A stretch of DNA of 64,000 nt from Acinetobacter sp. C26M (GTDB lineage: Bacteria > Pseudomonadota > Gammaproteobacteria > Pseudomonadales > Moraxellaceae), in NCBI RefSeq assembly GCF_023702675.1, contig NZ_CP098478.1:2294001-2358000 (forward strand), written 5' to 3'. Below the pieces are notes generated by a model. That model saw only the letters and a program-made list of their open reading frames with translations. It did no database searches and was not told the DNA's origin. Position 1 is the first letter of the stretch. Each line of letters opens with the position of its first letter. Position numbers and translations under genes: made by a program. Shown one piece after another: positions 54,615 through 63,711 of the stretch.

Positions 54615-56026
54615 TGAGTCAAACGTTTGCTAAAAAAATCTTGTTAAATGCCTTTGATATGAATTGTGTCGGTCATATCAATCATGGTTTATGGACGCAT
54701 CCGCGGGATCAATCACATCGCTTTAATGAATTGAGCTATTGGACTGAACTGGCACAAACGTTAGAACAAGGTTTGTTTGATGGTTTATTTTTAGCTGATA
54801 TTACAGGTGTTTATGATGTCTATCAAAATGGGATCGAGCTGACTTTAAAAGAATCAATTCAACTGCCGAGCCATGACCCTTCTACCCTGATTTCGGCAAT
54901 GGCTTTGGTGACACAGAACTTAAGCTTTGGCGTGACCGTCAATCTCAGCTATGAGCAGCCCTACCAATTTGCACGGCGCTTTGCCAGTCTCGATCATTTA
55001 ACTCAAGGTCGTTTGGGCTGGAATATTGTCACAGGCTATCTGGATAGTGCCGAACGCCTAATTGGGCAAAAAGGCTTAAAAGATCATGATGCACGTTATG
55101 ATCAGGCCGAGGAATTTTTACAGCTTTGTTATAAATATTGGGAAGGTTCTTGGGAAAATGATGCCTTAAAGAAAGATAAACAACAGCGCGTTTTTACTGA
55201 TCCAAATAAAGTCCACTCGATCAATCATCAAGGGCAATATTACCAAAGCCAAGGGGTATTTCAGGTTGCGCCTTCGGTTCAACGTACGCCAACACTCTTC
55301 CAAGCAGGTGCATCACCGAAAGGACTACAGTTTGCCACGCGTCATGCGGAATGTATTTTTATCGGTGGTGATCAACCTGAGAAGATTCGTCAGCAAGTTA
55401 ATAAAATACGACTACAAGCAACACAGCAAGGTCGTGATGAAGATGCGATTAAAATCTTTGTCGGGATTACCGTTGTAGTCGCAGAAACACATGAACTTGC
55501 CCAGCAAAAACTGGCTGAATATCGTCAATATGCCAGCCCTGAAGCAGGTCTAGCGCATTATGCCAGTTCAGTCGGAATTGATCTTTCTAAGTTTGCAGAT
55601 GATGAAGCGATTCCTTATCAAAAGAGCAATAGCATCGCTTCCGTCAATGAAAAGTTTAAAGAACAGCGTATCAGCAAAAATGACTTAAAAGCCCAACATG
55701 TGCTGGGTGGACGTTATCCCCTGATTGTAGGGAGTGGTATTGAAGTTGCAGAATATCTCATTGAACTACTTGATCAAACGGGTATTGATGGTTTTAACCT
55801 GACCCGTACGGTTGCACCTGAATCACACCATGATTTCATTCGACTGGTGATTCCTGAATTACAGCAACGTGGACGTTATAAAACTGAATATGCAACGGGT
55901 TCACTGCGAAACAAACTTTTTGCCCAAGGCGATCATTTAGCCGCAAGTCATCCTGCTAATCAGTTCCGATGTAGAACACATGACAACACAGATGATCTAA
56001 AAATAATTGAAGAAATTAGTGCTTAA
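54614..56026 (+). CDS. NtaA/DszA-type flavin-dependent monooxygenase (LLM class)
   Basis: A 470-residue luciferase-like monooxygenase of the NtaA/SnaA/DszA type. It shows LFLADITGVYD, the sequence FASLDHLTQGRLGWNIVTGYLDSA typical of the group and QAGASPKGLQFATRHAECIF. Such enzymes use FMNH2 to oxidise sulfones, sulfonates or similar molecules and release sulfite. Start ATG overlaps the previous stop (TAATG). It should act with the SfnB-like enzymes and the transporter encoded next. Confidence 0.9.
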   Translation: MSQTFAKKILLNAFDMNCVGHINHGLWTHPRDQSHRFNELSYWTELAQTLEQGLFDGLFLADITGVYDVYQNGIELTLKESIQLPSHDPSTLISAMALVTQNLSFGVTVNLSYEQPYQFARRFASLDHLTQGRLGWNIVTGYLDSAERLIGQKGLKDHDARYDQAEEFLQLCYKYWEGSWENDALKKDKQQRVFTDPNKVHSINHQGQYYQSQGVFQVAPSVQRTPTLFQAGASPKGLQFATRHAECIFIGGDQPEKIRQQVNKIRLQATQQGRDEDAIKIFVGITVVVAETHELAQQKLAEYRQYASPEAGLAHYASSVGIDLSKFADDEAIPYQKSNSIASVNEKFKEQRISKNDLKAQHVLGGRYPLIVGSGIEVAEYLIELLDQTGIDGFNLTRTVAPESHHDFIRLVIPELQQRGRYKTEYATGSLRNKLFAQGDHLAASHPANQFRCRTHDNTDDLKIIEEISA

Positions 56027-56053
56027 CATTTAAGAAAAGAATTGGAGAAATAT

Positions 56054-56884
56054 ATGGCTCAAACAGCCTCTAAAAAATGGCTCGGTATTGGCCTTGTCGT
56101 CGTCGTTGCGATTATTGCCTTATTGATCTGGAATAAACAAAGACAGAACCATAGCAGTGAACTGGTGATTGGAATTAGCCCCTCTTTTGCCCATCCACTG
56201 CAAGTCGCAGCCGATGAAGCCAAACAACAGGGTTTAAATGTCAAATTGGTCGAGTTTTCTGACTGGAATACGCCTAACATTACCTTAAATCATGGGGACA
56301 TTGATGCGAACTTTTTCCAGCATCAACCTTTTTTGGATAATGCCATTAAAGAAACTGGCTTTAAATTAAAGTCCTTTGCTGCGGGTGCGGCTTCGCATGT
56401 TGGACTGTATTCAAAAAAATATAAAAGTTTTGATGCACTACCAAATGGTGCAACTGTTGCGATTCCGAATGATCCTGTCAATCAAGGGCGTGCTTTATTG
56501 CTATTGCAACAAGCCAAGTTGATTGAGCTGAAAGACAGTAACAATCATCTTTCTGCATTGAAAGACATTACAGCGAATCCGAAGAATCTGAAATTTACTG
56601 AAGTTGAAGGCCCTCAAACTGCACGTGCGATTGATGATGTTGATCTCGCTTTTGGTTATCCACATTACTTACGTTTAGCCAAAACGGCTGATCCTGAAAG
56701 TGCCTTATTGTTTGATGACAACACAAATAAACGTTATGCGATTTTATTTGTAGTGCGTGATGATTATCAGGACAAAGACAATAAACTGCAGAAATTTGTC
56801 GAGATTTATCAAAACTCACCTAAAGTCAAAGCTGCATTGGATAGCGATTTCGGTCCAACGTTGTGGTTCCCAGGTTGGAAATAA
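56054..56884 (+). CDS. MetQ/NlpA-type ABC transporter substrate-binding protein
   Basis: A 276-residue NlpA-family binding protein. The start ATG 56054 follows a GGAG site; a TTG at 56042 is less likely. The N-terminus is a membrane helix (LGIGLVVVVAIIALLIWN) but has no lipobox cysteine, which is unusual for this family; it may stay anchored by the helix. The binding domain shows HPLQVAADEAKQQG, DANFFQHQPFLD and GATVAIPNDPVNQGRALLLLQ. The inferred ligand is a sulfur compound (methionine-like, sulfone or sulfonate) because of the operon context. Confidence 0.88.
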   Translation: MAQTASKKWLGIGLVVVVAIIALLIWNKQRQNHSSELVIGISPSFAHPLQVAADEAKQQGLNVKLVEFSDWNTPNITLNHGDIDANFFQHQPFLDNAIKETGFKLKSFAAGAASHVGLYSKKYKSFDALPNGATVAIPNDPVNQGRALLLLQQAKLIELKDSNNHLSALKDITANPKNLKFTEVEGPQTARAIDDVDLAFGYPHYLRLAKTADPESALLFDDNTNKRYAILFVVRDDYQDKDNKLQKFVEIYQNSPKVKAALDSDFGPTLWFPGWK

Positions 56885-56895
56885 GGAGAACAATC

Positions 56896-57966
56896 ATGGT
56901 GAGTTTTGGTTCACAGGTCGATTTTTCAGTCCCACATCTAAAAATACGTGGTTTAAATAAGTTTTATGATGTACAGGACCAACGCTTACATGCCTTAAAA
57001 GACATTAATATCGATATTCCCAAAGCACAAATTGTTGGGATTATCGGGAAAAGTGGCGCTGGTAAATCATCCCTACTCCGTACCTTAAACGGCTTAGAGT
57101 CGATTGATACAGGTAGTATTCTGATTCATCAACAAAATATCGCAGAATTGAGCCATGCCGAGTTGATTAAAACTCGGCAAAAAATCGGCATGATTTTTCA
57201 GCATTTTAATTTAATGTCAGCGAAAACTGTGTGGGAAAACGTGGCTTTACCGCTACGTATCGCAGATTATGACAAGGCTGAAATTGAGCAGCGTGTCAGT
57301 GATGTACTGACGCTGGTGGGATTAGAGGCAAAGCGAAATGATTACCCTGCTCAACTGTCTGGTGGGCAAAAACAACGTGTAGGAATCGCACGTGCCTTGG
57401 TTTCTCAGCCTGAAATCCTGCTCTGTGATGAAGCAACTTCCGCACTGGATCCTGAAAGTACCGCCAATATTCTGTCTCTATTAAAGCAAATCAACCAAGA
57501 GCTCGGTTTAACCATTGTTTTGATCACCCATGAAATGCAGGTCATACAAGAGATTTGCGATCAGGTGATTGTAATTGATCAAGGTGAAATTGTTGAAGCT
57601 GGGCAAGTCTGGTCGGTATTTTCCAATCCGCAACAACAGATCACACAGGAATTACTCAACTTTGAACAGGTGAATCTGCCCTTTGAGTTGAGCCAAACCA
57701 TTCTGCCCCAAAGTACACATCAGATTTTAAAATTGAAATATGTCAGTGAATCGAAATCGGTGCCTGATTTATATGAAATACTGGATGGCTTTAATAGTCC
57801 AGTTCAGGTTTATCACAGTCAGATAGATACTATTCAGCAGCGTACCATCGGCTCATTAATCATCGGGATTCGCAATCTCGAGTTTGATCTAAACCACTCA
57901 CAATCTGAAAAACATCCTGCAATAACACAACTTGAGGTGATCGGTTATGTACAATCAACTCATTGA
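56896..57966 (+). CDS. MetN-type ABC transporter ATPase
   Basis: A 356-residue ATPase. Walker A GKSGAGKSS (about residues 53-61), signature LSGGQKQRVGIARAL, Walker B LLCDEATSALDPES and a C-terminal regulatory NIL-like domain. Start MVSFGSQVD (ATG 56896) has an AAGGAG site. Its end overlaps the permease gene by 20 bases. It powers import of the ligand bound by the preceding protein. Confidence 0.92.
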   Translation: MVSFGSQVDFSVPHLKIRGLNKFYDVQDQRLHALKDINIDIPKAQIVGIIGKSGAGKSSLLRTLNGLESIDTGSILIHQQNIAELSHAELIKTRQKIGMIFQHFNLMSAKTVWENVALPLRIADYDKAEIEQRVSDVLTLVGLEAKRNDYPAQLSGGQKQRVGIARALVSQPEILLCDEATSALDPESTANILSLLKQINQELGLTIVLITHEMQVIQEICDQVIVIDQGEIVEAGQVWSVFSNPQQQITQELLNFEQVNLPFELSQTILPQSTHQILKLKYVSESKSVPDLYEILDGFNSPVQVYHSQIDTIQQRTIGSLIIGIRNLEFDLNHSQSEKHPAITQLEVIGYVQSTH

Positions 57967-58606
57967 CCTATTACTAACAGGAACCACCGATACTTTAATT
58001 ATGGTCGGTGTTTCCGCAATTCTTGCCTTCCTGATTGGTCTGCCGATTGCTTTAATTTTAGTGAGTACTGCTGATTTTGGTATTTATCCCTCCAAGAAAA
58101 TCAATCAATCATTAGGTTGGATCATTAACATTACCCGATCTGTACCCTTCTTGATTTTAATGGTGGCTTTGATTCCATTTACCCGTTGGATTGTCGGGAC
58201 CAGTTATGGCGTCTTGGCTGCAATTGTACCCTTAACCATCGCCGCTATTCCGTTCTTTGCCCGTATTGCAGAGGTCAGTCTACGTGAAGTCGATCAAGGG
58301 TTGATTGAAGCAGCACAAGCAATGGGCTGTAACCGCAAGCAGATTCTTTGGCATGTATTGCTTCCTGAAGCTTTGCCAGGGATTGTTGCAGGCTTTACCG
58401 TGACTATTGTGACCATGATCAGTTCTTCTGCCATTGCAGGTGCGATTGGTGCAGGTGGTTTGGGCGATATCGCCTATCGTTATGGCTATCAACGTTTTGA
58501 TATGCAAGTGATGTTGGCGGTGATTTTAGTCCTGATTGTTTTGGTCATGCTGGTACAAACGACAGGCGATAATATTGCCAAACAGCTTGATAAACGCAAA
58601 GTTTAA
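57947..58606 (+). CDS. MetI-type ABC transporter permease
   Basis: A 219-residue inner-membrane permease with five or six membrane helices and the conserved EAA loop (EAAQAMGCNRKQILWHVLLPEALPG). It completes the ABC importer encoded by the two genes upstream. Overlap of 20 bases with the ATPase gene shows tight coupling. It is the last gene of the sulfur operon. Confidence 0.92.
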   Translation: MYNQLIDLLLTGTTDTLIMVGVSAILAFLIGLPIALILVSTADFGIYPSKKINQSLGWIINITRSVPFLILMVALIPFTRWIVGTSYGVLAAIVPLTIAAIPFFARIAEVSLREVDQGLIEAAQAMGCNRKQILWHVLLPEALPGIVAGFTVTIVTMISSSAIAGAIGAGGLGDIAYRYGYQRFDMQVMLAVILVLIVLVMLVQTTGDNIAKQLDKRKV

Positions 58607-58705
58607 GCTTGAAATAAAAATCCGCACTCGCCATGACCTGACTTTGTCATGGCTTTCATGTAAAATCAGCAGCAATTTTTAAATAACACATTTGTGAGTG
58701 GTTTC

Positions 58706-59797
58706 ATGGGTTTTAATTGCGGTATTGTTGGTCTGCCAAACGTAGGTAAATCTACATTGTTCAATGCATTAACAAAGGCAGCGATTGCAGCTGAAAACTT
58801 TCCGTTCTGTACCATTGAACCGAATACAGGTATTGTCCCTGTTCCAGATCCACGCCTAGACAAACTTACAACGATTGTTAAACCGCAACGTGTTATTCCG
58901 ACCACAATGGAATTTGTTGATATCGCAGGTTTAGTTGCGGGTGCATCAAAAGGTGAAGGCTTGGGTAACCAATTCCTTGCCAATATCCGTGAAACAGATG
59001 CGATTGCACACGTGGTGCGTTGTTTTGAAGATGAAAACGTGATTCATGTAAATGGTAAAATTGACCCATTAGATGACATCGCAACCATCAATACTGAACT
59101 TGCACTTGCTGACCTTGATACCGTTGCAAAAGCTTTGTTACGTTTAACTAAAGCAGCAAAAGGTGGCGATAAAGAAGCACTTGCAACTAAAGCAGTTTTA
59201 GAAAAAATTCAGCCTTTACTTGATGAAGGCAAACCAGCACGTGCGGCTGACCTTTCTGATGATGAACGTAAAGCAGTTCGCGGTTTCGGTTTAATGACAC
59301 TGAAACCAACCATGTATATTGCCAACGTGGCAGAAGACGGTTTTGAAAACAACCCGCACCTTGAAGCAGTAAAAAAACTTGCTGCTGAAGAGAATGCCAT
59401 TGTTGTACCACTTTGCAACCAGATCGAAGCTGAAATTTCATTATTAGAAGATGAAGATCGCGCTGAATTCTTGGAAGCGATGGGCATGGAAGAACCAGGC
59501 TTAAACGTGGTAATTCGTGCAGGTTATAGCTTACTTGGCTTACAAACTTACTTCACTGCTGGTGTACAAGAAGTTCGTGCTTGGACGGTTAAAGTCGGTG
59601 CGACTGCGCCACAAGCAGCTGGTGTGATTCACACTGACTTTGAAAAAGGCTTTATCCGTGCTGAATGTGTGGCTTATGATGATTTCATTCAATATAACGG
59701 TGAAAATGGCGCCAAAGAAGCAGGAAAATGGCGTTTAGAAGGTAAAACTTATGTTGTTCAAGACGGTGATGTATTACACTTCCGCTTTAACGTATAA
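58706..59797 (+). CDS. ychF: Ribosome-binding GTPase YchF
   Basis: A 363-residue GTPase, the exact family length. The G1 motif GLPNVGKST (residues 8-16) and NVAEDG (near 205) are present, and the TGS domain closes the protein ([23 protein letters not shown]). YchF/OLA1 hydrolyses ATP or GTP and binds ribosomes; it represses oxidative-stress responses in E. coli. A GTG at 58694 extends the frame but [12 protein letters not shown] is the standard start. Confidence 0.96.
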   Translation: MGFNCGIVGLPNVGKSTLFNALTKAAIAAENFPFCTIEPNTGIVPVPDPRLDKLTTIVKPQRVIPTTMEFVDIAGLVAGASKGEGLGNQFLANIRETDAIAHVVRCFEDENVIHVNGKIDPLDDIATINTELALADLDTVAKALLRLTKAAKGGDKEALATKAVLEKIQPLLDEGKPARAADLSDDERKAVRGFGLMTLKPTMYIANVAEDGFENNPHLEAVKKLAAEENAIVVPLCNQIEAEISLLEDEDRAEFLEAMGMEEPGLNVVIRAGYSLLGLQTYFTAGVQEVRAWTVKVGATAPQAAGVIHTDFEKGFIRAECVAYDDFIQYNGENGAKEAGKWRLEGKTYVVQDGDVLHFRFNV

Positions 59798-59816
59798 ATC
59801 AGTTTTTTGATTTCCA

Positions 59817-59852
59817 AACCGCCAGTAATGACCTTATTGGCGGTTTTTTTAT
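59817..59852. terminator. Intrinsic terminator after ychF
   Basis: AAACCGCCA and TTGGCGGTTT pair around a 14-base loop and are followed by T residues; it lies between convergent ychF and the regulator gene. Confidence 0.8.
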
Positions 59853-60796
59853 TTAAGCCATTGGCTTGGGGTACAACCTGTTATTTTCTTAAATACACGA
59901 ATAAAGAAACTGACATTTTCATAGCCCACCGCATAGGCGATCTGCTGTACATTCATCTCCGTGGTTAATAATAGTTTCTTGGCCTTATCTACTCTCACCT
60001 GCTGTAAATATTGATTGGGTGAAATCTGTGTCGCTAATTGAAAACGCCGTTTTAAATTCCGTTCACTAAAATTAAATTGCTTAGCCAAATCAGCAATACG
60101 ATTTTCCTGAGGAAAGTTGATATCAAGCCAATCTTGCACCTGCAACACGGCTTCATCACGATGATTTCGAGAATCTGGCAGTACAGGATTCAGTTCTTGT
60201 GGAGCGTGCATTAATAAATGACTGGCACAGAGTTGTGCAAAATAATCCCCTTTCTGTTGCGCCACAATGCCAAGCAAAGCATCAAACGTTCCAAGCAATG
60301 TACCTGTCGTATAAATCTGCTCATTTTGCAAATAATTTCGATTGGCAGTAAAAGAGCTTAGAGGAAACAATCGTTTTAGTTCTCGTAGAAATGCCCAATG
60401 GGTCGCAAGCAGGACATGCTGCAATTGTTGAGTGGCCGCCAAAAAGTAAGCAGCTGTTGTGAGCGCTAGAATTGGTGTTTGTTGCTGTATTTGACTTTTA
60501 AGCCAGTCGATCAAGTCATCATTTTCTTCTTGGATCTGAATAAGCAGATTCCCTTCAAAACTGGGAAGAATGACTAAATCATAAGTTGTCTCCCTTCTAA
60601 CTTTGTCATCGACTTCGATGCTTGGACCACTGGCACTTAGTTTGGCTAAACCATCTAAACTAAATATGTCAACTTGATAGCTTTCGGCTTGACCTTGTCG
60701 GATTGATAGTAAATTAACGACATGAAAGAAATCTTTCAACATCATCACACTCATGGCCCAGCACCCATCATAGACAATAATGGCGATTTTTTTCAT
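59849..60796 (-). CDS. GlxA-type AraC family regulator
   Basis: A 315-residue regulator with an N-terminal DJ-1/PfpI-like domain (residues 1-180; IIVYDGCWAMSVMML, LVILPSFEGNLL, ILALTTAAYFLAA) and a C-terminal AraC DNA-binding domain (about 220-315; NFSERNLKRRF, QIAYAVGYENVSFFIRVFKK). In GlxA-type regulators the first domain senses small ligands. The divergent neighbour is an alpha/beta hydrolase 100 bases away, its most likely target. Confidence 0.9.
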   Translation of the reverse strand: MKKIAIIVYDGCWAMSVMMLKDFFHVVNLLSIRQGQAESYQVDIFSLDGLAKLSASGPSIEVDDKVRRETTYDLVILPSFEGNLLIQIQEENDDLIDWLKSQIQQQTPILALTTAAYFLAATQQLQHVLLATHWAFLRELKRLFPLSSFTANRNYLQNEQIYTTGTLLGTFDALLGIVAQQKGDYFAQLCASHLLMHAPQELNPVLPDSRNHRDEAVLQVQDWLDINFPQENRIADLAKQFNFSERNLKRRFQLATQISPNQYLQQVRVDKAKKLLLTTEMNVQQIAYAVGYENVSFFIRVFKKITGCTPSQWLK

Positions 60797-60898
60797 TTTA
60801 ATGGCACGATCAGACTATCCTTGTTCACGATTATAGCTATATCAGATCGTTAGTTTTTTATTATTCTTTGATCAATTCAGACACTTGGCCTCGCTTCA

Positions 60899-61678
60899 AT
60901 GTCACTTTTACATATCACAGAACAAATACTTGCGATAAAGCATGCACATGTCTTTCTAAAAATATGGCAGCCACAATACACGGATAATAAAATTCCAATC
61001 CTGTTACTGCATGATTCGCTTGGCAGTGTGCAACTCTGGCGGGATTTCCCAGAACGACTCGCGGTCGCAACCCATCGAACCGTGATTGCCTATGATCGTT
61101 TGGGCTTTGGCAAATCTGATCCAATTCCCTCTAAGCTATCTCATCATTTTATTCAACAAGAAGCCCATGTGGTTACTGAACTTTTAAATCAACTTGAAAT
61201 ATCACAAGTGATTGCGATTGGTCATAGCGTCGGTGGTGGTATGGCGGTCAGTTTTGCAGCACAAAAACCTTCACGATGTACAGCAGTCATCACACTTGCA
61301 GCACAAGCCTATGTTGAACAGGAAACATTGGATGGTATTGCTTCAGCCAAACAAATGTTTCAACAACCTGAACAGATGCACCGCCTAGAAAAATATCATG
61401 CTGAAAAAGCGCAATGGGTTTTAGATGCTTGGACAGAGACATGGCTTTCAGCTGAGTTTCGAGATTGGTCGTTACAATCAGATTTACAGGCAGTCTCCGC
61501 TAAAATGCTGATCATACATGGCGAGCATGATGAATATGGTAGTGTAGAACAACCCAAACGATTGGCTGAATATACCCACGCTGAAACGAATATCCTCCCC
61601 CAGTGTGGACACTTCCCTCACCGAGAACATCCCGAATTAGTCATCGAAACGATTCAGAAATTTATTGCTCAACTTTAA
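60899..61678 (+). CDS. Alpha/beta hydrolase
   Basis: A 259-residue hydrolase with the nucleophile Ser in GHSVGGG (about residue 111), an HDSLGS oxyanion segment near residue 39, the acid in MLIIHGEHDEYG and the His in CGHFPHREHPE near the end. This is the classic alpha/beta-fold triad. The substrate (ester, lactone or haloalkane) is not identifiable. It is divergent from the GlxA-type regulator, which may control it. Confidence 0.88.
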   Translation: MSLLHITEQILAIKHAHVFLKIWQPQYTDNKIPILLLHDSLGSVQLWRDFPERLAVATHRTVIAYDRLGFGKSDPIPSKLSHHFIQQEAHVVTELLNQLEISQVIAIGHSVGGGMAVSFAAQKPSRCTAVITLAAQAYVEQETLDGIASAKQMFQQPEQMHRLEKYHAEKAQWVLDAWTETWLSAEFRDWSLQSDLQAVSAKMLIIHGEHDEYGSVEQPKRLAEYTHAETNILPQCGHFPHREHPELVIETIQKFIAQL

Positions 61679-61730
61679 TCGTTTTCAAAAGCGTACTTAT
61701 ATCACTCGCTATAAGTGCTCTTTCATCCAA

Positions 61731-61766
61731 ATAAAAAAGCCGACTCATCTTGATATCGGCTTTTAC
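61731..61766. terminator. Intrinsic terminator
   Basis: AAAAAGCCGA and ATCGGCTTTT pair around a 12-base loop; it lies between the convergent hydrolase and Mpo1-like genes. Confidence 0.75.
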
Positions 61767-61780
61767 ATCAAGCTAACAAC

Positions 61781-62314
61781 TTAAGACACCGTCTGCGGCT
61801 TCATATCCATTTCAGCACGTTTGATTTGTGCTTCCTTTAAAATGCGCTGATGTAAGGGCTTGCGGAAACCCAGTAAGAAAACAAATTCAGCCAAAACAAA
61901 TAAAGGTCCGATAGCTAAACCAATCAGATCATCAACAAAGGCTGGTTTTTTCTTTTCAAAATAATGGCCCACGAATTGGAATACCCAACCCACCACAAAG
62001 ATACCAATGCTCGCACCTAGCCAACTCCACATTGCTAAAGCCGCAATTTTCACAGCCAATGGATAAGCCAAGACAAATAAAATCAGCATCAAAATACCAA
62101 ATAACTTATCCAATGAAATATAATAAATCGTACTTAGGACAATAAGCAGCATGGCTAAAGTAATTGAAAAGCCAGAAATTTCTATACCAGCACGCGCTGT
62201 TAAGCACAGAATAGAAAATACAATTAAAGGAATACCCACAAAATGGGTCACAACATTATTTCGATCTAAGTGATAAGCCGCATATTGACTAAGTAGACGT
62301 TCCAAATTTGTCAT
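61781..62314 (-). CDS. Mpo1-like (DUF962) membrane protein
   Basis: A 177-residue membrane protein with four hydrophobic segments. Conserved histidines are present: YAAYHLDRNNVVTHFVGIP at the N-terminus and QFVGHYFEKKKPA near residue 118. These match the DUF962/Mpo1 family; the yeast member is an Fe(II) 2-hydroxy fatty-acid dioxygenase of alpha-oxidation. A similar role in bacterial lipid turnover is an inference. Single gene, divergent from the Crp-family gene. Confidence 0.85.
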   Translation of the reverse strand: MTNLERLLSQYAAYHLDRNNVVTHFVGIPLIVFSILCLTARAGIEISGFSITLAMLLIVLSTIYYISLDKLFGILMLILFVLAYPLAVKIAALAMWSWLGASIGIFVVGWVFQFVGHYFEKKKPAFVDDLIGLAIGPLFVLAEFVFLLGFRKPLHQRILKEAQIKRAEMDMKPQTVS

Positions 62315-62391
62315 TTCTCATTCCTCATATAATTCGTTTATGCTGTTAATCTATAAGAAATATTGCAGCGAAGTTGTCATGTAGCTGACAA

Positions 62392-63126
62392 ATGGATTTA
62401 TTTTTCACACAGGACCCCGCCGTGCTAGATTCGATTTACATCCAACATTTACAGCAAAACTCATGGTTTAGCCACTTAGCGGAGCCTTTTCAAAATTTTA
62501 TTATTGAACATGGCAAGAAGCATATCATCGAGAAAAATGCAGCTGTTTTTAGTGCGCAAGATCAATTTGATGGGGTGTATGGCGTATTGGAAGGCTCAAT
62601 TAGCTTGGGTTATATCGATGTCAATGGCAATGAAGCGATTGCTGCAATTGCGGAACCGATCATGTGGTTTGGCGAAATTTCCCTCATCGATCAGCAACCC
62701 CGCTCGCATGATGCCATTGCATTGAAGAAAAGCGTGGTGCTGCAAATACCAGCACAACCACTCAATGATTTCTTGCTGCAAAATCCGTATTACTGGTACT
62801 ACTTTGCCCTGCTGACCAGTCAAAAACTACGCTATGTATTTTTAGAGCAAATTGCGATTCAAACCCAAAGCATTACCCAGCGCCTGGCGCAACGCTTGCT
62901 GTTCATTTTAGAGGGTTATGGCAATCGTTCGTTTATTCAGGATTTTAGTATTCAAATTTCACAAGACCAGTTAGCCAATATGTTGACGGTATCTCGGCAG
63001 ACTGTAAATCAAGAGCTGAACCTGTTCGAAAAGCAAAGCGTCATTCAACTTGGTTTTAAGAAAATCGAAGTCATTGATTTAGATCGGCTTAGAAAATTGG
63101 CAACAGTCGGTCACCTAAAAACGTAA
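62392..63126 (+). CDS. Crp/Fnr family transcriptional regulator
   Basis: A 244-residue Crp-type regulator: an N-terminal cyclic-nucleotide-binding-like beta-barrel (residues 40-140; FDGVYGVLEGSISLGYIDVNGN, FGEISLIDQQPR) and a C-terminal winged helix (about 165-244; ISQDQLANMLTVSRQTVNQEL). The barrel lacks the Fnr cysteine cluster. Its effector is unknown. It is divergent from the Mpo1-like gene with 77 bases between. Confidence 0.92.
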   Translation: MDLFFTQDPAVLDSIYIQHLQQNSWFSHLAEPFQNFIIEHGKKHIIEKNAAVFSAQDQFDGVYGVLEGSISLGYIDVNGNEAIAAIAEPIMWFGEISLIDQQPRSHDAIALKKSVVLQIPAQPLNDFLLQNPYYWYYFALLTSQKLRYVFLEQIAIQTQSITQRLAQRLLFILEGYGNRSFIQDFSIQISQDQLANMLTVSRQTVNQELNLFEKQSVIQLGFKKIEVIDLDRLRKLATVGHLKT

Positions 63127-63314
63127 GTATACTATCTTGTATTTTAAATGGATAAGCACAGCATTTTTTGCAATATGCTTTGAAGCTTAAACATAAATTA
63201 AAAGATAAACTCTCACTATAAAATACTACTGATGCCCTAAAATATTTCACAAAATCAGTCTGCTTTCTTGTCTTCAACACGCATACATTAAAGCTAAGCA
63301 CTATCGCTTACCCG

Positions 63315-63647
63315 ATGCAGATGACAATCATGAGAAAAATTGCAACGATTTTAACAGCAGGCCTATTTACAGTACTCAGCGCTAGCGCATTTGCCTGCCC
63401 GAAAGGAACTCAAATCCAAGGTGGTACAGGACCAAATCACAAAGGTGGCAAATGTGTTGCAACAAGTGTGGTAAAAACCAAGAAAGAAGCAACCAAAACA
63501 ACAGATACTGCAAAGCATGACATGACGAAAATGAAAGATACTGCCAAACACGATGCAATGAAAGCAACAACAGATACGAAAAAAGCGGCTAATACCACAG
63601 CAACCAAAGCTAAACAGGAAGCAGCAAAAACGGTCAAAACCTCATAA
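63315..63647 (+). CDS. Secreted Lys/Thr-rich protein
   Basis: A 110-residue secreted protein with a signal peptide (RKIATILTAGLFTVLSASAFA), a short Cys-containing domain (CPKGTQIQGGTGPNHKGGKC) and a low-complexity Lys/Thr/Ala tail with repeated DTAKHDMTKMK-like units. ATG 63330 (MRKIATI) is as likely a start as ATG 63315. No family recognised; the tail could bind polyanions such as lipopolysaccharide or nucleic acid (inference). Confidence 0.7.
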   Translation: MQMTIMRKIATILTAGLFTVLSASAFACPKGTQIQGGTGPNHKGGKCVATSVVKTKKEATKTTDTAKHDMTKMKDTAKHDAMKATTDTKKAANTTATKAKQEAAKTVKTS

Positions 63648-63668
63648 GCGTTTGATGACTTTAACCAT

Positions 63669-63703
63669 AAAAAAGCGAGATAAAACATCTCGCTTTTTTA
63701 TTT
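63669..63703. terminator. Intrinsic terminator
   Basis: AAAAAAGCGAGAT and ATCTCGCTTTTTT pair around AAAAC, between the convergent secreted protein and the gene at 63712. Confidence 0.85.
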
Positions 63704-63711
63704 GTATTTGC

